DNA from: Sphingomonas sp. IC081
GTDB taxonomy: Bacteria > Pseudomonadota > Alphaproteobacteria > Sphingomonadales > Sphingomonadaceae
Direction: 5' to 3'
Assembly (NCBI RefSeq): GCF_006874585.1
Contig: NZ_CP029763.1
Location: forward strand, 1 to 64,000
DNA length: 64,000 bases
Numbering within the stretch: position 1 is the first letter of the stretch; the number at the start of each line of letters is the position of its first letter. The position numbers and the translations under genes are program-made. The notes beneath the pieces are model-generated. The model saw only the letters and a program-made list of their open reading frames with translations. It did no database searches and was not told where the DNA came from. Positions 36,838-44,283 of this stretch are shown one piece after another.

Positions 36838-37076
36838 TTTTTTAGCACTTCCCTCTCCTCCCGCAGCACACGGTTCTCAAGGCGAAGGCGTTCATTCTCA
36901 CGCGCCAGATCTGCCTGCGGCGCTGAAACCAGATCACTGGGCCGATACTGCGATACCCACTTGCCCAGCGTCGACTTCCCTATCCCCAAATCCGATGCAA
37001 CCCGATCGCGCGGCAACCCGCTGGTCAGCGCGATCCGTACCGCCTCTTGCTTGAACTCTTCTGTATGCTTGATCAT
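36804..37076 (-). pseudogene. IS3-family OrfA, 3' end replaced by IS110 sequence
   Basis: The frame begins as a normal OrfA (KHTEEFKQEAVRIALTSGL, DLGIGKSTLGKWVSQYRP, a leucine-rich coiled coil ERLRLENRVLREEREVLKK). At 36838 it crosses into IS110 copy 2 and ends in ~11 foreign residues. The ancestral join can be rebuilt as CTA-AAA-AAG-GCC, giving LKKA and the classical slippery heptamer. Confidence 0.85.
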
Positions 37077-37144
37077 CTCGTCGGTCTCCTGTTGCGAGCT
37101 CTAATCGCTCAGGTGACCGGCGCAAAACCGTTACAAGTCCAGTC

Positions 37145-37242
37145 CGCACTCGGGCCTGTCCGGGAGAACCCCTATCGAGGCCTATCGGCGGATCGGGCCA
37201 TCAGATCATGGGGGGCGTGAACGACAACCGGGATTAGCTTAA
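37145..37242 (+). pseudogene. Right piece of the IS3-type transposase tail split by the IS at 32737-37141
   Basis: Reads HSGLSGRTPIEAYRR and GRERQPGLA to a TAA stop. It continues in frame from the left piece ending at 32736 once the inserted element and one GTC are removed. Confidence 0.65.
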
Positions 37243-37524
37243 CTCAGCCGCCAAACTGTCCAAGAAGGCGGGACCTCATTTATCGCCTTCTCGGGCCTTG
37301 CCGCCCCAGTAGGGAGCGATTATACAGCGCGGTTAGATTCTGGTCCGACCAATGTTCATGCCTTCCGAGCCGATGCTTCCGCCATGCCAAAGTCAATGGT
37401 GGCGCCAAGCTTCGCAGTCTTGAACAAGATCGAATTGGCATTCGACTCTTTGCCGTCGTGGTTGGATTCGCAGGATTCATTGACTAAAGACACAATGGGT
37501 CACAGTTGCCTTGGGTAGGTGGTG
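37243..37524. other. Intergenic stretch before the AraC regulator, nothing clear
   Basis: The first part (CAGCCGCCAAACTGTCC...) looks like the non-coding end of the IS tail before it. The rest should hold the promoter of the AraC-type gene, but no box stands out. Confidence 0.4.
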
Positions 37525-38562
37525 ATGAATGGTAATCAATCAACTCGATTAGGGGGGGCAGGCAAGCTCTGGAGCGGCCATAGTCTGCCGCTGGCCAACT
37601 GCTCCAAGCTACGCAGTGACGACATTGATGTTGTGCGAACACACATGAGCAGTATGGTTTGCCCGCACAAACTGGATATTGACGGGGACAAGCCGCCGAT
37701 CGCCTTTTGCCACAATTACGCAAAGCTGCGATCGCTGTCGTTTAGTGCAACAGATTACGGCAATCCCTACGGTAAGGTCACGATAGCAATACCACCATTG
37801 CTGGATTTTTTTGTCGTGCAAATTGTCTTGGCCGGCGAAGCGCGGATAAGCCAGGGCGAGGATAGTTACGTTGTCCGTGCTGGCGAACTGAATGTGATAG
37901 GCAGCGAAAAGCCATTCATCCAAGTGTTTGAGAGTGGCTTCCGAAATTTTTCGATGAAGGTTCCTCGGGCGAAACTGGATGAGCTTCTGATCGAGGAACT
38001 CGGTCTTGCGCCGGGCGATCTGCGGTTCTCCCATCGTCCAATGTCTCTTGATGGGGGAGCAAATTCGTTTGCCCAGATGAGTCTTGCGATCTGTAACGAT
38101 ATCGACCAGAACTATCGCGGTTTCTGCCATCCGCGCACTATCGGTACGGCCGAAGATATGCTCCAGCGGCTTCTCCTTGCCAGCGTGCCACACAACCATT
38201 CCAAGCTCTATGACGTCGCTGCTCGGCCCCCGGCGCCATTCCATGTTCGCCGGGTGGAGGACTACATACACGCTCGCGCGGATCAGCCGATTAGCCTCAG
38301 TGACCTCATCGCAGTCTCGGGGGTATGCGGTCGCACACTCCATAGCGCGTTCCGGCGCTTCCGCGATACGACGCCCATGAATTACCTAAAGGCCCACCGG
38401 CTTGAGCGTGCCCGGGCCGCACTCAGTAAGGGCCTGGATGGTTCAACGTCCGTAACAGCGGTGGCGCTGGACTCCGGTTTCACACATATGGGGCGGTTCG
38501 CTGCGGATTATTTCGCGCGATATGGTGAACCACCATCGGTGACGCTGCGACGCTCGCGCTAG
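37525..38562 (+). CDS. AraC/XylS-type transcriptional regulator stranded between insertion sequences
   Basis: About 345 residues. The N-terminal cupin-like half includes FFVVQIVLAGEARISQGEDS and VRAGELNVIGSEKP. The C-terminal AraC helix-turn-helix pair covers ~255-340 (ISLSDLIAVSGVCGRTLHSA, FRRFRDTTPMNYLKAHRLER, VALDSGFTHMGRFAADYFA). The start is uncertain: ATG 37525 follows GGTAGGTGG, and a GTG lies just upstream. It is flanked on both sides by IS elements with no catabolic gene beside it, so its target is not apparent. Its design resembles activators of aromatic oxygenase operons. Confidence 0.82.
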   Translation: MNGNQSTRLGGAGKLWSGHSLPLANCSKLRSDDIDVVRTHMSSMVCPHKLDIDGDKPPIAFCHNYAKLRSLSFSATDYGNPYGKVTIAIPPLLDFFVVQIVLAGEARISQGEDSYVVRAGELNVIGSEKPFIQVFESGFRNFSMKVPRAKLDELLIEELGLAPGDLRFSHRPMSLDGGANSFAQMSLAICNDIDQNYRGFCHPRTIGTAEDMLQRLLLASVPHNHSKLYDVAARPPAPFHVRRVEDYIHARADQPISLSDLIAVSGVCGRTLHSAFRRFRDTTPMNYLKAHRLERARAALSKGLDGSTSVTAVALDSGFTHMGRFAADYFARYGEPPSVTLRRSR

Positions 38563-38787
38563 GCACATTGGGCCCTCGTTGCAGATTCCGGAGCGGATCC
38601 TTAACCGGCCCGCGAAACCTGAGCGGTCGCGCCTGCTTTTGCGCCACGCCCTTTGAGAACCGACAAAGTAGCCTGCATTCTGCCTTGAATGCCATAAGCC
38701 TGCGCGTGACAGAGTTTGAAGTTGGTCTGAGCCCCGTAGTTTCCTCCAGATTTGAGTAGAGTCCGGCCCACCAAGGGAGTCGGACGG

Positions 38788-39054
38788 ATGAAGCGAAGCA
38801 GGTTCAGCGAAGAGCAGATCATTGCGATTTTGAAGGAGCATGAGGCGGGTGTGGCGACGGCCGAGGTGTGTCGGCGCCACGGGGTGAGCAGTGCGACCTT
38901 CTACAAGTGGAAGGCCAAGTTTGGCGGTCTGGAGGTCTCGGACGCGAAGCGGCTGCGCCAGCTCGAGGACGAGAACGCAAAGCTCAAGCGCCTGCTGGCC
39001 GAGGCGATGCTCGACAACGCGATGCTCAAGGAGATCGCCGTAAAAAAATGGTGA
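38788..39054 (+). CDS. IS407-like transposase OrfA
   Basis: An 88-residue OrfA from MKRSRFSEEQIIAILKEHEA on, with the helix-turn-helix VATAEVCRRHGVSSATFYKW and a coiled coil (LRQLEDENAKLKRLLAEAML). It ends KKW over a run of seven A residues (39042-39048), the probable frameshift site into OrfB. An ATG 36 bases upstream lies in the IS end and was not used. Confidence 0.88.
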   Translation: MKRSRFSEEQIIAILKEHEAGVATAEVCRRHGVSSATFYKWKAKFGGLEVSDAKRLRQLEDENAKLKRLLAEAMLDNAMLKEIAVKKW

Positions 39055-39952
39055 CGCCCGCCGCCAGGCGGGAAGCGGTAGCTCACCTCGAAGGTCTGTT
39101 CGAGGTGAGCCAGCGGCGGGCGTGCACGGTGCTGGGGGTGGACCGGACGATGGTGCGGTATCGCAGCCAGCGTGGCGATGATGCTCCCATCCGCGAGCGG
39201 ATGAGGGGTCTGGCGGCCGAACGTCGCCGGTTTGGCTATCGCCGGCTGCACTGGCTGCTGGGGCGAGAGGGAGTAGCGATCAACCACAAGAAGTTCCGGC
39301 GTCTGTATCGCGAGGAGCGGCTCCAGGTTCGCCGCCGCGGCGGCCGCAAGCGGGCGCTGGGCACGCGGGCACCGATGGCGATCCCGCAGGGGCGCAACCA
39401 GCGCTGGTCGCTCGACTTCGTCTCCGACGCTTTCGCTTGCGGCCGCCGGTTCCGGATCTTCGCGGTGGTCGACGACTTCACCCGCGAGTGTGTGCGGCTG
39501 ATCGCCGACACCTCGATCTCGGGGCTACGAGTTGCACGCGAGCTCGACTGGGCGATCGCCGAGCGCGCGCGGCCGGCAATGGTGGTCAGCGACAACGGCA
39601 CCGAGCTGACCAGCAAGCGATCTTGCGCTGGTCGAAGGAGCGCGAGGTCGAGTGGCACTACATCGCGCCGGGCAAGCCGCAGCAGAACGGGTTCATCGAG
39701 AGCTTCAACGCGCGGCTCAGGGACGAGTGCTTGAACGAGACGATCTTCACCAGCCTGGCGCAGGCCCGGTCGGTGCTCGCCGCCTGGCGGCACGACTACA
39801 ATCATTACCGACCGCACTCGAGCCTGGGCAATCTCACCCCGGCCGAGATGGCGGCCAGATCAATCGGCAAACCGGGATGGGGGTTAACCCCCATCCCGGT
39901 TGTCATCACGCCCATGCATGGGCATCAACTGGGCCCCAGGCTCTACTCGTAG
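39048..39952 (+). pseudogene. IS407-like transposase OrfB with an internal frameshift
   Basis: The first ~190 codons read as normal OrfB (RFGYRRLHWLLGREGVAINH, WSLDFVSDAFACGRRFRIFA, VVSDNGTELTS). Near 39615 the frame is lost: the expected continuation ILRWSKEREVEWHYIAPGKP, NGFIESFNARLRDECLNE and HDYNHYRPHSSLG is in another frame through 39952. One base is probably missing in ...ACCAGCAAGCGATC... The catalytic Glu is beyond the break, so no active transposase is expected. Confidence 0.85.
39870..39901. repeat. 32-base perfect palindrome at the end of the IS407-like OrfB
   Basis: A perfect palindrome centred on GGGGGTTAACCCCC, near the end of the displaced OrfB frame. It could fold as a hairpin and act as a terminator-like structure. 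A second, different palindrome with the same GGGGTTAACCCC core lies at 42280-42319. Confidence 0.8.
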
Positions 39953-39978
39953 ATGGAGGAGCTTCGGGGCTCAGACCA

Positions 39979-40000
39979 AAGTGATGGGGTGGATGCCCCC
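39979..40000 (+). repeat. Copy of a repeat end, inverted relative to 44243-44264
   Basis: AAGTGATGGGGTGGATGCC and the following CCC are matched by the reverse complement at 44243-44264. With the IS407-like element removed, the match extends four more bases (TTTG at 38715-38718). It probably represents the end of an older element. Confidence 0.75.
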
Positions 40001-40124
40001 TTCGACCGGCATCGTATGATGCCTGACCTGCACCATGGTGATGCCAGCTGTCAATGGGCACCGAAGTTTCCGCAGATGTGGGCGCCCAAAATTCCCTATG
40101 CTGGCGGTTAGGGACGGTCGGTGA

Positions 40125-40982
40125 TCAGCCGTATTCGGGATCGGATTTCCCCTTCGTCGGTGGTCGGCCGCGGCGTTTTGGCGGTGGCGGATTGAAGGTG
40201 GAGCCGTTGCGCACATTTTCGGGCACAAGCGCAGCGTGCTCACGCATACGGTAGCTGGAGCCTTCAATCTGGATGACGACGGCATGGTGGAGCAGCCTGT
40301 CGAGTAGCGCAGTGGCGACTACGGCATCTCCGAAGACTTCACCCCATTCCGCGAAGCCGCGATTGGAGGTGAGGATCATGGCGCCCTTTTCGTAGCGGGC
40401 GTTGACCAACTGGAAGAACAGGTTGGCGCCGCCCGGTGTGACAGGCAGGTACCCGATCTCGTCGACGACCAGCAGCGATGCGCGGGCGAGGAACCGGATC
40501 TTCTCCCTTAGCGTGCCTTCGCGCTCGGCTTTGGCAAGTTGGGCGATGAGATCGGCCAGCGGGATGAAGTAGACCGCCTTGCCGGCGCGGACTGCCTCGA
40601 CCGCGAGCGCGGTAGCAATGTGGCTTTTGCCGGTGCCGGGCGGCCCCAGCAGATGGACGACCTCGGCCCGTTCTATGAAGTCGAGACCGGCGAGTGCCAG
40701 GATGCGGTTCTTGTCGAGCGAGGGCTGGAACGAGAAGTCATAGCCGGCGAGCGTCTTCACGACAGGCAGCCGGGCCATGCGCAGGGCCGCCTTGATCCGC
40801 CGGTTCTCGCGTAGCGACAGTTCTTCGCCCAGCAGTTCATCAAGCGCTTCAATGCCGTCGATCTGGCCCTGCTCGATGCGGCGCAGGGTTGCATCCAGGA
40901 TCTCGAGCGCGCGGGGCATCTTGAGACTGACCAGGCTCCGGCGGATGGAGTCAACGCGCGTGGATGGCGCAATACCGTTCAT
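40125..40982 (-). CDS. istB: IS21-family helper ATPase IstB
   Basis: A 285-residue AAA+ ATPase with Walker A GPPGTGKSH, Walker B LLVVDEIGYLP and the sensor region ILTSNRGFAEWGEVFGD. It assists IstA in target choice and strand transfer. It starts within the last bases of istA (ATGA-type overlap), so the two are coupled. Confidence 0.93.
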   Translation of the reverse strand: MNGIAPSTRVDSIRRSLVSLKMPRALEILDATLRRIEQGQIDGIEALDELLGEELSLRENRRIKAALRMARLPVVKTLAGYDFSFQPSLDKNRILALAGLDFIERAEVVHLLGPPGTGKSHIATALAVEAVRAGKAVYFIPLADLIAQLAKAEREGTLREKIRFLARASLLVVDEIGYLPVTPGGANLFFQLVNARYEKGAMILTSNRGFAEWGEVFGDAVVATALLDRLLHHAVVIQIEGSSYRMREHAALVPENVRNGSTFNPPPPKRRGRPPTKGKSDPEYG

Positions 40983-42235
40983 GGCCGCCCCTCCATGGCA
41001 AGGCTGGCTCCGATCGCCTCGTAGATGGCCAGCGAGCGCAACGGTACATGATCGCCGATCCGGCCGATCATCGTCATGGGGCGATCCGGCGTTCGCGGCT
41101 GCGGCCGCCCGGTGCGATGGCGCTGGTCGATACGATATTGCCGGCGCCCTTCGAGCACGGGGTGTTCGGCAACGACGATGCCGCGGTCGATCACGCGGAT
41201 CAGGTCCGGCAGTTGCTCGACCTCGACGATCCGCCGCGTTCTGTCGGGCACGCTGTAATAGTTGCCGCCGACTGCTACGAGCCCGTCGTGGCTGACCCGC
41301 CGTTCGAGCTTCAGCACGGCATTGAAGCGGTGGTCCGGCAGGCGTTGCAGTTCCTCCTGCTCCGCGGCAAAGGCCTCGGCCACCACGCGCTGGGTCGTGC
41401 CATGCACCCGTACATTGGCAACCGTGTCGAGCCAGTCGATGAGCTGGGCGTTGAGATCCTCCATATTGCGGAAGGATCGCCCCAGGAAGAAGTCCTCGCG
41501 GATGTAGCGGAACGGCCGCTCGACCTTACCCTTCGTCTTCGCACGGTAAGGTCGGCACGCCCTGGGCTGGAAGCGGTAATGCTTCGCCAGCGCCAGCAAC
41601 GAAGCGTTGTAGACGATGTGACCCTGATCGTCTTCGCCGGTCACCGCAGTCTTCATCCGATCGTAGAGAATCTCGATCGGTACACCATCCAGCGCCTCGA
41701 AGGCTTGCATATGGCAGCGCAGCAGCGTCTGCAGATCCTGATGCAGCACATAGCGGGCGAAGATAAAACGCGAGTAGCCCAGCACCATGCTGAACAGCCA
41801 GACGATACGCGCCACACCGGGCTCGTCGGTAAATTCCACGACGAAACGGGCGAAGTCGACCTGACCTTGCACGCCGGCCTTGGTCTCGAAGCGGACCTCG
41901 TAGGGCTTGGGATCATGCTCAGGCCGGATCGCCGCCAGATAGCGCTTCACCGCCGTATAGGCGCCCATGTAGCCCATCTCCCTGATCTCGCGGGTCAGCC
42001 GTGAGGCCGTCAGGTCGGGGAATGCCGTCACCCGGTCGCGCAGGAACTCCATGTAGGGGGCGATCTTGCTCGGCCGGCCTGTCGTGCGCGGACCGTAGAC
42101 CGGAACCTCGACGCCCCGCTCGATGTATTTGCGCACGGTCTTGGGATCGCGCCCCGTTCGGCGCGCGATCGCGGTCACCGACAGTCCCTGCCGGTGCAAC
42201 TCCAGTATCATCATGGCTTCTCCAAGTCGGATCAT
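40979..42235 (-). CDS. istA: IS21-family transposase IstA
   Basis: A 418-residue transposase. The N-terminal helix-turn-helix is LSVTAIARRTGRDPKTVRKY. The DDE core shows D in VQGQVDFARF, D in PIEILYDRMKTAV and E in KGKVERPFRYI. The start giving MIRLGEAMMILEL is chosen because it matches the family; six extra codons upstream are possible. Confidence 0.93.
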   Translation of the reverse strand: MIRLGEAMMILELHRQGLSVTAIARRTGRDPKTVRKYIERGVEVPVYGPRTTGRPSKIAPYMEFLRDRVTAFPDLTASRLTREIREMGYMGAYTAVKRYLAAIRPEHDPKPYEVRFETKAGVQGQVDFARFVVEFTDEPGVARIVWLFSMVLGYSRFIFARYVLHQDLQTLLRCHMQAFEALDGVPIEILYDRMKTAVTGEDDQGHIVYNASLLALAKHYRFQPRACRPYRAKTKGKVERPFRYIREDFFLGRSFRNMEDLNAQLIDWLDTVANVRVHGTTQRVVAEAFAAEQEELQRLPDHRFNAVLKLERRVSHDGLVAVGGNYYSVPDRTRRIVEVEQLPDLIRVIDRGIVVAEHPVLEGRRQYRIDQRHRTGRPQPRTPDRPMTMIGRIGDHVPLRSLAIYEAIGASLAMEGRP

Positions 42236-42279
42236 CGGCGCTGCCTCCCACAAGGAGGTTCATCGCGCCGATTTTGGCA

Positions 42280-42319
42280 TTGCCCAATGTGCCGGGGTTA
42301 ACCCCGGCACATTGGGCAA
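42280..42319. repeat. 40-base perfect palindrome upstream of istA
   Basis: Centred on GGGGTTAACCCC with arms running out to TTGCCCAATGTGCC. It lies between the IS end and istA, where it could stop read-through transcription from outside. Confidence 0.85.
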
Positions 42320-42402
42320 CCAGGTCCAACAATCAGGGAATTTTCAAAGCCCACTTTTGCGGAGAATTACACGCCCACTGACAGCCAGCGAAGGAGGTTC
42401 AG

Positions 42403-42636
42403 ATGGCAGACGCATACATTCTGGCGATCGACTTGGCGAAGCGGAGCTTCCAGGTCTGCGCGGCGGATCGGGATGGGGTGGTTCGATACAACCGCGTGAT
42501 GACCCGGACGAAGCTGGAGCAGCTGCTAGAAGCGCAGGTACCCGGCATCGTGGCGATGGAGGCCTGTGCCACCAGCCACTTTTGGGACAGGTTCGCGCAA
42601 AGCTTTGGGCACGAAGTCTGATTGATCCCACCGAAT
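42403..42636 (+). pseudogene. IS110-family transposase N-terminal fragment
   Basis: Reads ILAIDLAKRSFQVCAADRDG, LEQLLEAQVPGIVAMEACAT and SHFWDRFAQSFGHEV, the first ~72 residues of an IS110-type DEDD transposase. TGA follows where relatives usually have Arg (HEV-R-LIP); the bases beyond still encode LIPP, so a CGA to TGA change is likely. Soon after, the sequence switches to an IS5 fragment in the opposite orientation. The IS21 element sits 19 bases before the ATG, within its leader. Confidence 0.8.
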
Positions 42637-42675
42637 CGTAGGGCGGTCGGCCACCCTTGGCACCGTCGCCATAAG
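42637..42675 (-). pseudogene. IS5-family transposase fragment, inner piece
   Basis: Reads GDGAKGGRPPYDS on the minus strand, then stops matching at the junction with the IS110 fragment. It continues in frame from 43906-44035 across the IS481-like insertion. Confidence 0.75.
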
Positions 42676-43898
42676 TGTAGAAGTTTTGACTTAATCTGAC
42701 AGACGGTGTCATAAGGCTCAAGGCTTTGCCGGGGCCGGGCGCGGAGTGGTCGGGGTTACGCAGCGCCCGGCCCCGGCTTTTCAAAGGACACCACCATGAC
42801 CAAGGATCAGAAAGTCATTCGCGGCAAGGTCGGGCTGCTGGAGCTCGCCAAGCAGTTGGGCAATGTCAGCCAGGCCTGCAAGATGATGGGCTACTCACGC
42901 GACAGCTTCTACCGCTTCAAGGAGTTGTACGACACCGGCGGCGAGATGGCGCTGCAGGAACTGACGCGCAGGAAACCGCTGCTGGCCAACCGGACCCCGC
43001 CCCAGATCGAGGCCGTCATCCTCGAGTTGACCATGGAGCAACCGGCCTTTGGCCAGGTGCGGATCGCCAACGAGGTGCGCAAGCTGGGCCATTCGATCTC
43101 GCCGGCCGGCGTGCGCGGCGTGTGGCAGCGCCACGATCTGGAAACGATGAAGAAGCGCCTCAAGGCGCTGGAAGCCAAGGTCGCCCAGGAGGGCATCATC
43201 CTCACCGAAAGCCAGCTCGTCGCGCTGGAAAAGGCCAAGAGCGAAAAGGAAGCCCATGGCGAGTTCGAGAGCGAATGTCCCGGCTACTGCGGGGCGCAGG
43301 ACACCTTCTACGTCGGCAACATGAAGGGCGTGGGGCGGATCTACCAGCAGACCTTCGTCGATACCTACTCGAAGGTGGCCTTCGCCAAGCTCTATGACCG
43401 CAAGACGCCGATCACCGCCGCCGATCTGCTCAACGACCGCGTGATCCCCTTCTTCGACGAGCGAGACGTGAAGCTCCTGCGGGTGCTGACCGACAGGGGC
43501 ACCGAATATTGCGGCAACCCCGAGCATCACGAATACGAGCTCTACCTGGCCGTCGAGGACGTGGATCATTCCCGCACCAAGACCAAGAGCCCGCAGACCA
43601 ATGGCATCGTCGAGCGGCTTCACAAGACCATGCTGAACGAGTTCTACCGGATCGCCTTCCGCAAGAAGATCTACCGATCCATCGCCGAGCTGCAGGCCAA
43701 TCTGGACGAATGGGTTACGAGCTACAACGAGCAGAGGCCGCATCAGGGCCGATGGTGCTTCGGAAAAACCCCCATGCAGACCTTTGTTGACGCAACGCTG
43801 CTGGCGAAGGAAAAGATGATCGCGGCCTGATCCCACCGGAGAGGTCGACGCCGACCACTCGAAGACACCTACTGTCCGATCAAGTGTCAGCTTCTACA
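42676..43898 (+). mobile_element. IS481-family-like insertion sequence with 7-bp target duplication
   Basis: 1,223 bases. The left end TGTAGAAGTTTTGACTTAATC resembles the complement of the right end (TGTAGAAGCTGACACTTGATC). CCATAAG is duplicated at 42669-42675 and 43899-43905. Removing the element and one copy restores an uninterrupted IS5 reading frame, which confirms the borders. Confidence 0.92.
42796..43830 (+). CDS. IS481-family-like transposase
   Basis: A 344-residue integrase-core transposase. It begins with helix-turn-helix elements (KQLGNVSQACKMMGYSRDSF) and carries the catalytic residues in QDTFYVGNMKGVGRIYQQTF, VLTDRGTEYCG and TNGIVERLHKTML. It is uninterrupted. The family is judged from a single long frame without OrfA and from the termini. 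Confidence 0.88.
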   Translation: MTKDQKVIRGKVGLLELAKQLGNVSQACKMMGYSRDSFYRFKELYDTGGEMALQELTRRKPLLANRTPPQIEAVILELTMEQPAFGQVRIANEVRKLGHSISPAGVRGVWQRHDLETMKKRLKALEAKVAQEGIILTESQLVALEKAKSEKEAHGEFESECPGYCGAQDTFYVGNMKGVGRIYQQTFVDTYSKVAFAKLYDRKTPITAADLLNDRVIPFFDERDVKLLRVLTDRGTEYCGNPEHHEYELYLAVEDVDHSRTKTKSPQTNGIVERLHKTMLNEFYRIAFRKKIYRSIAELQANLDEWVTSYNEQRPHQGRWCFGKTPMQTFVDATLLAKEKMIAA

Positions 43899-44035
43899 CC
43901 ATAAGCCAGCGCCGCAGCCAGCGCTGGGCGGAATACCTCGAAGTCAACAATCCGACCAAGCTCTTCTAGCGGATCCCCATAGGCCGACAGCTGCTTCAAA
44001 TGATCCGATAAGCCAAACAATCCCGCCTGACGCAT
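43899..44035 (-). pseudogene. IS5-family transposase N-terminal fragment, outer piece
   Basis: From ATG 44035 the minus strand reads MRQAGLFGLSDHLKQLSAYG, DPLEELGRIVDFEVFRPALA and AALA, a typical IS5 N-terminus. CAGGAGGCGAGG precedes it as ribosome site. The rest of the gene is lost beyond 42637. Confidence 0.8.
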
Positions 44036-44283
44036 CCTCGCCTCCTGTCAGGCGCAATGAATCACGCTGATGCCGCTTTGGCGAGGGGGCTTTTGGATGC
44101 GCCCACCTCGCTGAACCGATGTGGCCTTCGTCCTTCGAACTGCATACCGGCCCGTGGCACCATTAGGCCGCCATGAGAGGCCTGACACACGACCGATAGA
44201 AGCGCCAAGCCCAGGAAAGTCAGAAAACCCCCTTGCAAAACCGGGGGCATCCACCCCATCACTTCAAAGTCCCGTTTGCGATG
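44036..44283. other. Leader of the IS5 fragment and inverted repeat end (44243-44264)
   Basis: No gene is seen. The stretch 44243-44264 is the reverse complement of 39979-40000. The remainder precedes the IS5 fragment and borders the end of the pyruvate carboxylase gene. Confidence 0.5.

Larger units (their letters stand above)
32737..37141 (-). mobile_element. IS3-family (IS51-like) element interrupted by an IS110 tandem dimer
   Basis: The ends TGGACTTGTAACGGTTTTG (left) and its complement (right) form inverted repeats of about 30 bases. A GTC direct repeat flanks the element (32734-32736 and 37142-37144). Without the 3,176-base insert at 33662-36837 the element would be 1,229 bases, the normal size for this group. 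Confidence 0.88.
38723..39978 (+). mobile_element. IS3-family (IS407-like) insertion sequence with 4-bp target duplication
   Basis: The ends TGGTCTGAGCCCCG (left) and the complement at 39965-39978 (right) bound a 1,256-base element. AAGT is duplicated on both sides (38719-38722, 39979-39982). Four bases is the usual duplication of the IS407 group. It inserted into a repeat end that also occurs, inverted, near 44.25 kb. Confidence 0.9.
40049..42383 (-). mobile_element. IS21-family insertion sequence
   Basis: 2,335 bases with istA and istB on the minus strand. The ends start TGTCAATGGGC (left) and TGTCAGTGGGC (complement of right), with further matching blocks TCCGCA and AAAATTCCCT, which is the IS21 multiple-end pattern. 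GCCAGC is duplicated at 40043-40048 and 42384-42389. Confidence 0.92.

Noticed and set aside
40964..42004. A 346-codon plus-strand frame opposite istA
   Set aside because: It lies wholly antisense to the well-supported IstA gene, and its composition is that of a reversed GC-rich gene.
44048..44262. Two short minus-strand frames next to pyc
   Set aside because: They overlap in different frames within the leader of the IS5 fragment and resemble no protein family.
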